Below are positions 1-6,724 of a DNA stretch of 6,724 nt, piece by piece (positions within the stretch are counted from its first letter, which is position 1; the number at the start of each line of letters is the position of its first letter). This stretch comes from an uncultured Oscillospiraceae bacterium (lineage in GTDB: Bacteria; Bacillota; Clostridia; Oscillospirales; Oscillospiraceae). Position numbers and translations under genes: made by a program. The notes beneath the pieces were generated by a model. It was not told where the DNA came from. It saw nothing but the letters and a program-made list of their open reading frames with translations, and searched no databases. The stretch is taken from positions 1 to 6,724 of the forward strand of contig CAJUEG010000114.1 of NCBI GenBank assembly GCA_910584835.1, given 5' to 3'.

Positions 1-358
1 GGATGGCGTCCACCTGGGGCTGCTGGCCCACGCCGCCGAAGATGACGGCGGAGCGCAGGGGCAGGTTGCGGCCATAGGACACAAAGCTGTCCTGGATCTG
101 GATGGCCAGCTCCCGGGTGGGGGTGAGCACCAGCGCCCGGATCACCCGGGGCTTGGGCACGCGCCCGCCCAGCCGCTGGAGGATGGGGGCGGCGAAAGCG
201 CAGGTCTTGCCGGTGCCCGTCTGGGCGCAGCCCAGCACGTCCCGCCCCGCCAGGGCGGGGGGGATGGCCTTGCGCTGGATGGGGGTGGGGTCGGTGTAGC
301 CCGCCTGGGTGAGGGCCTTTAAAATGGGGGCGGTGAGCCCCAAGTCTCGGAAATTCAT
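1..358 (-). CDS. DEAD-box RNA helicase, RhlE-type, N-terminal part (3' end outside window)
   Basis: ATP-dependent RNA helicase of the DEAD-box family, which unwinds or remodels RNA duplexes in the cytoplasm (ribosome assembly, RNA decay, cold adaptation). Only the first 119 codons are present; the gene runs off the left edge. Visible motifs in order: the Q motif with the GYTDPTPIQ signature (residues 20-28), which reads adenine; Walker A AQTGTGKT (45-52); motif Ia PTRELA (80-85); and the GG of motif Ib in VIFGG (105-109). The DEAD box itself and the second RecA lobe lie outside. The order and the opening MNFRDLGL resemble RhlE-type proteins. The start is the ATG at 358-356, preceded by AGGA (368-371 on the plus strand) with a 9-nt spacer. 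A TATGAT-like -10 (381-386) sits just upstream but has no good -35. Upstream lies a hairpin-rich repeat block. Confidence 0.93.
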   Translation of the reverse strand, partial: MNFRDLGLTAPILKALTQAGYTDPTPIQRKAIPPALAGRDVLGCAQTGTGKTCAFAAPILQRLGGRVPKPRVIRALVLTPTRELAIQIQDSFVSYGRNLPLRSAVIFGGVGQQPQVDAI

Positions 359-392
359 TGTTATTCGTCCTATCTTAATTATCATATGGGGC

Positions 393-424
393 CCCCGCAA
401 AGCCGCCTTTCAGGCTTTGTGGGG
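393..424. repeat. 12-bp inverted repeat upstream of the helicase
   Basis: The arms CCCCGCAAAGCC (393-404) and GGCTTTGTGGGG (413-424) pair over 12 positions with an 8-nt loop. The single non-Watson-Crick position (397/420) is a G-U wobble in plus-strand RNA and an A-C mismatch in minus-strand RNA. No T-run follows in either direction, so it is not a canonical intrinsic terminator, although it lies where one for the upstream kinase gene could be expected. Confidence 0.6.
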
Positions 425-635
425 AAAGGAAGGGCAGCGTAACAAGCGAGCTTTCGCCAAAGGCGGAAGCGAGGGAGTGGAGCTTGCCCCGACGCTGTCA
501 CGCTTCGCAGCTCGGCTGACCGCTCAGCCGCTTTCACTCCGTATCGGGCAAAATCCGCCCCCGCTTCGCGGCGGCTGGGTTTTGTCTCACCTTCGGTTCG
601 GTCGGCGCTGGGCGTGTGCCACTGGCACACAGCGC
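393..635. repeat. GC-rich hairpin cluster, probable dispersed intergenic repeat
   Basis: This block between the helicase and the kinase is packed with short inverted repeats. They are 393-404/413-424 (12 pairs, one G-U), 450-458/462-470 (9 pairs around an AAA loop, one G-U), 513-519/524-530 (7 perfect pairs around CCGC), and a GTGTGCCA / TGGCACAC palindrome at 614-629 with flanking GCGC arms (about 604-636). Short tokens such as GCGAAGCG and GAGCG recur. The open frames crossing it have no ribosome binding site and no recognisable protein family, so I read it as non-coding. It occupies the whole kinase-helicase gap and overlaps the last ~16 codons of the kinase. That the same block occurs elsewhere in the genome is inference from its style; only one copy is visible here. 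Confidence 0.5.
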
Positions 636-1162
636 CCCTCGCTCTGCTCCAAGCTCCCTCGCAGCCGCCTGCTCAGCGCTTCCTTCACTGCTTCCACCGT
701 CTCCCCCAGGCTCTGGCCCCCGGCGGGGATGGTGATATGGGCGCATTTTTCATACAGCGGCGCCCGGTACCGGTACACGTCGGCCAGGGTCTGGCCGGGA
801 GAGAGGGCGATGCCCCGGGACGCCTGGTTGTGGATGCGCGCCGCCACATCCTCCAGGGGCAGCTGGAGGTAGACCACCGTGCCCATCGCCCGCATGTGGA
901 CGGCGGCCTCCTCCCGGCACACGCAGCTCCCCCCGGGGGCCACCACCGTCCCCCGGCAGTCCAGGGAGCAGACGGCGTCCCGCTCCAAATCCAGGAACTG
1001 CTCCACCCCCCGTTGGTCGATGAGGGCTTGGAGAAGGGCTCCCTCCCGCTCCTGAATGAGCAGGTCCACGTCCAGAAAGCTCATCCCCAGCGCCTTGGCC
1101 AGCACCACGCCCACGGTGCTCTTGCCCGAGCCGGGCATGCCTATTAAAATAATGTTGTCCAT
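587..1162 (-). CDS. Shikimate-kinase-like P-loop kinase, divergent subfamily
   Basis: Predicted cytoplasmic small-molecule kinase of 191 residues with the shikimate kinase fold; the classical enzyme phosphorylates the shikimate 3-OH in chorismate synthesis. Visible: Walker A GMPGSGKST (8-16), DVD (31-33) for Mg/substrate, a GG turn in APGGS (75-79), the lid segment RGIALSPGQT (116-125), and the RxPLY element RAPLY (133-137). The family's substrate-binding arginine in the FR..E motif is absent: here FLDLE (56-60) has Leu. The lid has RG where shikimate kinases have RPLL. So substrate assignment to shikimate is uncertain; a different substrate is possible. The start is the ATG at 1162, with AGGAG (1171-1175) 8 nt upstream; an in-frame ATG at 1183 lacks such a site. 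Family length is usually about 170 residues; the Arg-rich tail from about residue 170 appears to be read from the adjoining repeat block. Confidence 0.85.
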   Translation of the reverse strand: MDNIILIGMPGSGKSTVGVVLAKALGMSFLDVDLLIQEREGALLQALIDQRGVEQFLDLERDAVCSLDCRGTVVAPGGSCVCREEAAVHMRAMGTVVYLQLPLEDVAARIHNQASRGIALSPGQTLADVYRYRAPLYEKCAHITIPAGGQSLGETVEAVKEALSRRLRGSLEQSEGRCVPVAHAQRRPNRR

Positions 1163-1188
1163 CCAGCCCGCTCCTGATACCATGGAAT

Positions 1189-1210
1189 GCCCCGCCCGCG
1201 GGGGCGGGGC
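1189..1210 (-). other. Leader hairpin of the kinase gene
   Basis: Perfect 9-bp GC stem (GCCCCGCCC 1189-1197 with GGGCGGGGC 1202-1210) closed by a 4-nt loop. It lies between the predicted transcription start (about 1220) and the ribosome binding site (1171-1175), so it would form in the 5' leader. No T-run follows it on the minus strand, which argues against a terminator. It could stabilise the mRNA or affect translation; that role is inference. Confidence 0.55.
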
Positions 1211-1226
1211 TGTAAAAAGACAGTAT

Positions 1227-1255
1227 ATTATACCAGGAAAGCGGCCCAAGCACAA
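1227..1255 (-). promoter_or_regulatory. Sigma-A-type promoter of the kinase gene
   Basis: Reading the minus strand, TTGTGC (1255-1250) is followed after exactly 17 nt by a perfect TATAAT (1232-1227). The -10 is consensus; the -35 keeps only the TTG half. The start site would be near 1220, giving a leader of about 58 nt to the ATG at 1162. Confidence 0.7.
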
Positions 1256-1312
1256 GAGGGCGGCAGGGGATATTTTGGGGATAAGCCGGGCAATTCCCTG
1301 CCTGCGGACGGC

Positions 1313-1342
1313 AAAAAGCCCGCCCGGCGAGTCCGGGCGGGC
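1313..1342 (-). terminator. Rho-independent terminator of the deacetylase gene
   Basis: A perfect 10-bp stem (1318-1327 with 1333-1342) and 5-nt loop is followed on the minus strand by five T (1317-1313). It starts 4 nt after the deacetylase stop codon (1349-1347). This is a strong intrinsic terminator and separates the deacetylase from the downstream kinase. Confidence 0.92.
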
Positions 1343-1346
1343 GCTG

Positions 1347-2423
1347 TCAGCGTATTTTGGGGTAGCCGAAGGTGACCTGCTCCACGCCGGGGTGAAGGGC
1401 GGAAAAGGTGTAGCCCGCGTTCTGATAGCCCTCGATGACGGCGGGCAGGGCGTCCACGGTGGTGCCCCGGGCGGCGCTGTCGTGGGCGAGCACCACCACC
1501 AGCTCCCGCCCGATCCCCTTCAGGCAGTCGCCGGCAATGTCCCAGGAAGGGCGGGGGCGGGGGGTGGCGTCCTGGGCGGAGGCGTTCCAGTCGAAGTAGA
1601 CGAAGCCCCGGCGGGTCATCTCGGCGATGATCTCCTGGTACACCCCCCGGTCATAGCCGTTGATGCTGCCGCCGGGGAAGCGGTACAGCTGGGGGCGGAC
1701 GCCGGTGACCTCGTATATGTACTGGTAGAGGGTGCTGAACTCGTCCAGGAAGGCCTCCACCGAGGCGTATACCTTTTTGTAGTCGTGGGTCCAGCTGTGC
1801 ATGGCGATGGTGTGGCCGGCAGCTGCAATGTTTCGCATCCGCTCCTGATCGGCCTGGTCCGACTTGCCCGCCCCCACCACGAAGAAGGTGGCCTTGACAC
1901 CGTACCGGTCCAGAATCTCCAGCACCCGGTCGGTGTTGGGGGAGGGGCCGTCGTCAAAGGTGAGGCAGCACACCTTTCCGCCGCTCACTGTCTCCCCCTC
2001 CCAGGCCGGGGCGTAGAAGTCGGGGTAGAGGGCGGTGTATTCGGGCACCGTGCCGTCGGGGGCGGCCAGGGAGTATTCCTCCAGCAGGCCGATGGCGTCC
2101 CGGGCCCGGGCCAGGTCCTTCCGGGCCTGAGCCAGCTCCTCCTGGACCGCCGCCAGGCCGGCACTCGCCTGGTCCAGCTCCTGGCGCATAAATTCCTTGC
2201 TTGAGCGCATCGAAGCCATGGCCCGGTCTTGATCCCGGCTGCAAACGGCCAGCCAAGCGCAAATTGCCGCCAGCGCCGCGGCCAGCACCGCGACGGCGAT
2301 GAACAGGGGCTTGGGCACGCCCCGGGCTGGGGCGGCGGAGACGGCCGTCTCCCCCCCGTCCAGGGACGGGGGGAACTCCTGCGGGCTGCCCGGCTGTGCG
2401 TTGTGTTCTGCAAGGTGATCCAT
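1347..2423 (-). CDS. Membrane-anchored polysaccharide deacetylase (NodB domain) with coiled-coil stalk
   Basis: Predicted extracytoplasmic metal-dependent N-deacetylase of carbohydrate esterase family 4, 358 residues; the likely substrate is peptidoglycan or another envelope glycan. Order: acidic/proline-rich cytoplasmic N-tail (1-38); one transmembrane helix, about 39-61, without a signal-peptidase site, so probably a type II membrane protein; an Ala/Glu/Arg-rich heptad-like stalk (about 70-118); and the NodB domain (about 150-345). Motifs: TFDDGP (155-160; Asp157 catalytic base, Asp158 metal), H-S-W-T-H (209-213, metal histidines), RFPGG (248-252), DWN (278-280), LAHD (312-315, catalytic His314). 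The start at 2423 follows GGGGGA with a 5-nt spacer. Longer in-frame starts at 2465 and 2480 fall inside the leader hairpin and were rejected. It has its own promoter and terminator, so it is probably monocistronic. Confidence 0.92.
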   Translation of the reverse strand: MDHLAEHNAQPGSPQEFPPSLDGGETAVSAAPARGVPKPLFIAVAVLAAALAAICAWLAVCSRDQDRAMASMRSSKEFMRQELDQASAGLAAVQEELAQARKDLARARDAIGLLEEYSLAAPDGTVPEYTALYPDFYAPAWEGETVSGGKVCCLTFDDGPSPNTDRVLEILDRYGVKATFFVVGAGKSDQADQERMRNIAAAGHTIAMHSWTHDYKKVYASVEAFLDEFSTLYQYIYEVTGVRPQLYRFPGGSINGYDRGVYQEIIAEMTRRGFVYFDWNASAQDATPRPRPSWDIAGDCLKGIGRELVVVLAHDSAARGTTVDALPAVIEGYQNAGYTFSALHPGVEQVTFGYPKIR

Positions 2424-2457
2424 GTGCGTCCCCCGGCTTTCATTCTGCCAGGGACCG

Positions 2458-2486
2458 CGCCCCATGCGCTCCGGGCGCATGGGGCG
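2458..2486 (-). other. Leader hairpin of the deacetylase gene
   Basis: Perfect 12-bp stem (CGCCCCATGCGC 2458-2469 with GCGCATGGGGCG 2475-2486) and 5-nt loop. It lies in the predicted leader, about 12 nt after the likely start site (~2498) and 23 nt before the ribosome binding site. There is no T-run after it. Each arm contains an ATG in the deacetylase frame, which would be hidden when folded. Confidence 0.7.
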
Positions 2487-2504
2487 GCGCTCCCTGATAA
2501 TGTC

Positions 2505-2533
2505 AGTATAGGTCGGATTTTGTCGAAAGTCAA
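2505..2533 (-). promoter_or_regulatory. Sigma-A-type promoter of the deacetylase gene
   Basis: On the minus strand TTGACT (2533-2528) and TATACT (2510-2505) are separated by exactly 17 nt; each hexamer is one base off consensus. The transcription start would be near 2498, giving a leader of about 75 nt. This is the best promoter in the window and supports the chosen translation start at 2423. Confidence 0.85.
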
Positions 2534-2548
2534 TGGGAGGAGCCGCAT

Positions 2549-2599
2549 TGTAAACCAACTGTAACCAATGGGGCCAATCCGTTTCCGCTTTGTAATCCA
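2549..2599. promoter_or_regulatory. Candidate operator: three TGTAA(N)CCA direct repeats
   Basis: TGTAAACCA (2549-2557), TGTAACCA (2560-2567) and TGTAATCCA (2591-2599) are in the same orientation. The first two start 11 bp apart and the third 31 bp further on, roughly one and three helical turns. The proximal pair is centred about 60 bp upstream of the predicted deacetylase start. Same-face direct repeats here are typical of OmpR/PhoB-type response regulators; which regulator acts is unknown. Confidence 0.45.
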
Positions 2600-2614
2600 C
2601 CGGGAGAAAAGAGG

Positions 2615-2653
2615 AGGGAAAACAGCGTGCCGGGGGGATTTCCCGGCACGCTG
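2615..2653 (-). terminator. Rho-independent terminator of the metallophosphatase gene
   Basis: A perfect 12-bp stem (2623-2634 with 2642-2653) and 7-nt loop is followed on the minus strand by TTTT, then CCCT. It lies 8 nt beyond the phosphatase stop codon. The T-run is short but the stem is strong. Confidence 0.88.
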
Positions 2654-2661
2654 GAGAAATA

Positions 2662-3828
2662 CTAATGCTGGTTGTATTTGATCCGCCCATAGTACCAGCC
2701 GGTTGTCCCGTCCTTCTTCACCAGCCGCCCCCGCCGGGTCTCCCGCACCAGAGACAGCCGGTCCCCGGGGGAAACGGGCAGGGCGTAGTCGGTGGCGTCC
2801 TCGGTGTGGGTCAGGCCGTCCCCCGCGGTCCAGATGAAATCCCGGGGGACCCACAGCTCCCGGCCCGAGGAGAGGTGGCGGATGAGGGCGCAGTCCCCCT
2901 CCTCCCTGAGCACCTCCACCGCGCTGTCCGACCAGCGGATGTTGATGGAGCGCTCCGACGCCTCCTGCCCGTCCAGGGCGGTGGCGGCCGGCAGGCCGTC
3001 GTACCAGGCGCACTCCATGCCCTCCCCGTACACGTCGGGAATGAGGAGGGCGTTGAGCTGGCCGTCCAGCTTGAGCACGCAGCCGCCGTCGATGGAGGCG
3101 ATGTGCCGGTCACAGTCGAGGAGGGGGGCGGAGCGCTGAATATGGGGGCTGTAGAGAGTCACCGGCCAGTGGCCCACCACCACCCACTTTTGGAAGCTGA
3201 GCCCCTGGCCCAGGAAGTCGTCGTTCTTCATGCAGTCGTAGGCGGGAAGCTCCTCCAGACGGTCCTCCCGGGGGACGCCGCCATGGACGAAGATGAAGTT
3301 TCCCGCCTCCAAAATGGCGGGCAGGTTCAGCAGAAAGCCCGTCTCCTCCGGGAAACGCTCCAGAAGGGCGGTGCGCAGGGCGGGCAGGTCCCCCGGGCCG
3401 CCGGGGAGCGGCAGGCCGGCCTCCATGGCCATCTGGATCAGGACGGAGCGCTCCCCCCAGTAGCTGAGAATGGGCCAAAGCTCCTCGTCCACACCGGCGG
3501 CGCCGTCCTGAAGAAGGGAACGGGTGGAATAGGTGGAGCTTCCAACGGTGTTTCCCATCAAAAACATGCAGTCGATATAGTCGCAGTTGCCGCACAGGGT
3601 GTAGACCGTGTGGGTCTTTTGCAGCTCCAGCACATAGCGCAGGGCGGCCAGGCTGTCCCGCCCCTTTTCCAGCAGGTCGCCCACGATGACCAGCACGTCG
3701 TCCGGGGTGAAGCGCACCTGGGCCAGCAGGCCCTTCAGAAAGGGCAGGTTGCCGTGGACGTCGCTGACGGCCACCACCCGGCGGCCCGGCTCGATGGGGG
3801 GGCGGATGACGCGGGCAAGGCAAGGCAT
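2662..3828 (-). CDS. Calcineurin-like metallophosphatase with C-terminal SH3-like modules
   Basis: Predicted cytoplasmic two-metal phosphoesterase, 388 residues, no signal peptide or membrane helix. Metal-site motifs in order: SDVHGN (22-27), GDLLEKG (50-56, where PPP phosphatases have GDxVDRG), GNCD (80-83, in place of GNHE), VHGG (181-184), GHWP (219-222), then SIDGG (245-249), as in PPP-type and ApaH-like enzymes. GNCD is also seen in YfcE-type phosphodiesterases. The substrate cannot be read from the sequence. After the catalytic domain come two beta-rich stretches that look SH3-like: about 278-320 (ELWVPRDF) and about 331-384 (PVSPGDRLSLV, then GTTGWYYGRI). The start at 3828 is preceded by GAGGAG (3838-3843) with a 9-nt spacer. 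It is divergent from secA, with its own promoter and terminator. Confidence 0.88.
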   Translation of the reverse strand: MPCLARVIRPPIEPGRRVVAVSDVHGNLPFLKGLLAQVRFTPDDVLVIVGDLLEKGRDSLAALRYVLELQKTHTVYTLCGNCDYIDCMFLMGNTVGSSTYSTRSLLQDGAAGVDEELWPILSYWGERSVLIQMAMEAGLPLPGGPGDLPALRTALLERFPEETGFLLNLPAILEAGNFIFVHGGVPREDRLEELPAYDCMKNDDFLGQGLSFQKWVVVGHWPVTLYSPHIQRSAPLLDCDRHIASIDGGCVLKLDGQLNALLIPDVYGEGMECAWYDGLPAATALDGQEASERSINIRWSDSAVEVLREEGDCALIRHLSSGRELWVPRDFIWTAGDGLTHTEDATDYALPVSPGDRLSLVRETRRGRLVKKDGTTGWYYGRIKYNQH

Positions 3829-3862
3829 GGGGGGTCACTCCTCTCAAACGGGACTTTTTAAC

Positions 3863-3891
3863 ATTGTACCACAACAAAGGCCCGGTTTCCA
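3863..3891 (-). promoter_or_regulatory. Sigma-A-type promoter of the metallophosphatase gene
   Basis: On the minus strand TGGAAA (3891-3886) and TACAAT (3868-3863) are 17 nt apart. The -10 is one base off consensus and the -35 two bases off. The start would be near 3856, a leader of about 28 nt with a strong GAGGAG site. Confidence 0.65.
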
Positions 3892-3917
3892 CCCCGCATA
3901 TTATTTACAATTTCCTC

Positions 3918-3946
3918 TTTTTTCTGCCAGGGGGTTGTGATATACT
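3918..3946 (+). promoter_or_regulatory. secA: Candidate extended -10 promoter of secA
   Basis: TGATATACT (3938-3946) is an extended -10 (TG-n-TATACT, one base off TATAAT). The -35 position (3918-3923) is a T-run with poor match, as is common when the extended -10 is present. The start would be near 3953, giving secA a leader of about 255 nt. No better promoter was found closer to the gene: GTGACA at 4157 and TATGAT at 4173 are only 10 nt apart. Confidence 0.5.
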
Positions 3947-4032
3947 GATTCGAGTTAAATTAGGCTGCGGAGCCGTCGTGAGCAGCGCGGACGGAGCGGA
4001 GCGAGGCCGAGGACCAGGCCGAGTCGGAGTGA

Positions 4033-4075
4033 GGATGAAAAACCAGGATTTGCAAAGCAAATCTGTTTTTGATCC
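4033..4075 (+). repeat. Long imperfect hairpin in the secA leader
   Basis: An inner perfect 7-bp stem (GATTTGC 4047-4053 with GCAAATC 4057-4063, AAA loop) is extended by AAAAAC/GTTTTT (4038-4043 with 4065-4070) and GGAT/ATCC (4033-4036 with 4072-4075). The extension is interrupted only by a CAG/T internal loop and one G-G mismatch. That is 17 pairs in 43 nt. It is not followed by a T-run. Confidence 0.65.
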
Positions 4076-4106
4076 GAACCGCAGCGAAAGCGGCCCGGCG
4101 GCGCGG

Positions 4107-4163
4107 CCAATCGGAGCGTGACAAGAACGAAGCGCGAGGATAGGCCCAATCGGAGCGTGACAA
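4107..4163 (+). repeat. 18-nt direct repeat, two copies 39 bp apart
   Basis: CCAATCGGAGCGTGACAA is identical at 4107-4124 and 4146-4163. The 21-nt gap holds the GAACGAAGCGCGAGGA-like purine-rich stretch. The second copy ends 45 bp before the secA start codon. Two exact copies of 18 nt this close are not expected by chance. Confidence 0.9.
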
Positions 4164-4208
4164 CACCGTTTTTATGATAAATGAACGAAAGAGAAAGGAA
4201 ACAACGCT

Positions 4209-6724
<2,516 letters not shown>

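Larger units (their letters stand above)
3962..4163 (+). repeat. GC-rich, repeat-laden leader of secA
   Basis: The roughly 200 bp between the secA promoter candidate and its ribosome binding site carry dense short repeats and no recognisable gene. AGGCCGAG occurs at 4004-4011 and 4016-4023; GGAGCG and GAGCGAGG-type purine-rich tokens fill 3990-4035; a long hairpin spans 4033-4075; CCGC/GCGG pairs at 4079-4093; and an 18-nt direct repeat sits at 4107-4163. The AGCGTGACA core of the latter also occurs once, inverted, in the other repeat block (496-504). Its composition contrasts with the AT-rich flanks on both sides (3893-3925 and 4168-4200). It may be an inserted intergenic repeat or a structured regulatory leader; the sequence does not decide. 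Confidence 0.5.

Noticed and set aside
382..630. 82-codon minus-strand frame in the repeat block
   Set aside because: No ribosome binding site, overlaps the kinase 3' end, and is made entirely of hairpin-forming repeat DNA.
1163..1255. 31-codon N-terminal extension of the kinase
   Set aside because: It overlaps the promoter and leader hairpin; the P-loop begins 8 residues after the ATG at 1162, as usual for this family, and AGGAG is correctly spaced for that ATG.
1056..2204. 382-codon open frame on the plus strand opposite the kinase/deacetylase region
   Set aside because: It crosses two genes, their promoter and a terminator on the other strand, and its Gly/Val/His-rich translation is typical of GC-rich antisense frames.
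2424..2690. N-terminal extension of the deacetylase to the ATG at 2690
   Set aside because: It would start inside the phosphatase gene and read through its terminator and the deacetylase promoter; the start at 2423 has a promoter, leader and ribosome binding site.
2665..3861. 398-codon open frame on the plus strand opposite the metallophosphatase
   Set aside because: Shadow of the phosphatase gene; no ribosome binding site and no family resemblance, whereas the minus strand has complete metal-site motifs.
4157..4178. GTGACA plus TATGAT as a secA-proximal promoter
   Set aside because: The hexamers each resemble consensus but are only 10 nt apart, far too close for sigma-A.

Overview
The window is GC-rich chromosomal DNA from what looks like a low-motility Gram-positive anaerobe. 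My best guess is a high-GC member of the Clostridia (Oscillospiraceae / Flavonifractor-like). The clues are strong AGGAG-type ribosome binding sites, sigma-A-type promoters with 17-bp spacers, compact U-tailed terminators, and a clostridial-type insertion in SecA. This is inference from sequence style; no search was run.

Layout, left to right. (1) Bases 1-358, minus strand: the N-terminal 119 codons of a RhlE-type DEAD-box RNA helicase, cut by the window edge. (2) About 393-635: a GC-rich block full of short hairpins, probably a dispersed intergenic repeat; it appears to run into the 3' end of the next gene. (3) 587-1162, minus: a shikimate-kinase-like P-loop kinase with its own promoter and a leader hairpin. 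It lacks one arginine that classical shikimate kinases use to bind substrate. (4) 1347-2423, minus: a membrane-anchored, coiled-coil-bearing NodB-type polysaccharide deacetylase. It has a well-formed promoter, a leader hairpin, a terminator, and a set of TGTAA repeats upstream that may be an operator. (5) 2662-3828, minus: a calcineurin-like metallophosphatase with two probable SH3-like modules at its C-terminus, with its own promoter and terminator. (6) 3829-4208: a divergent intergenic region with back-to-back promoters; the secA side contains a long, repeat-rich transcribed leader. (7) 4209-6724, plus: secA, the Sec preprotein translocase ATPase, cut off before its C-terminus.

The three complete minus-strand genes each have their own candidate promoter, and two have clear terminators, so they look mostly monocistronic rather than one operon. 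SecA and the anchored deacetylase both concern the cell envelope, but nothing in the sequence ties them functionally. This is mainly an ordinary housekeeping region. The parts most worth a second look are non-coding: the two GC-rich repeat blocks, the leader hairpins, and the direct repeats upstream of the deacetylase promoter. The divergent kinase and the phosphatase-SH3 architecture also merit checking. I did not see a new defence system, mobile element, CRISPR array or RNA gene.
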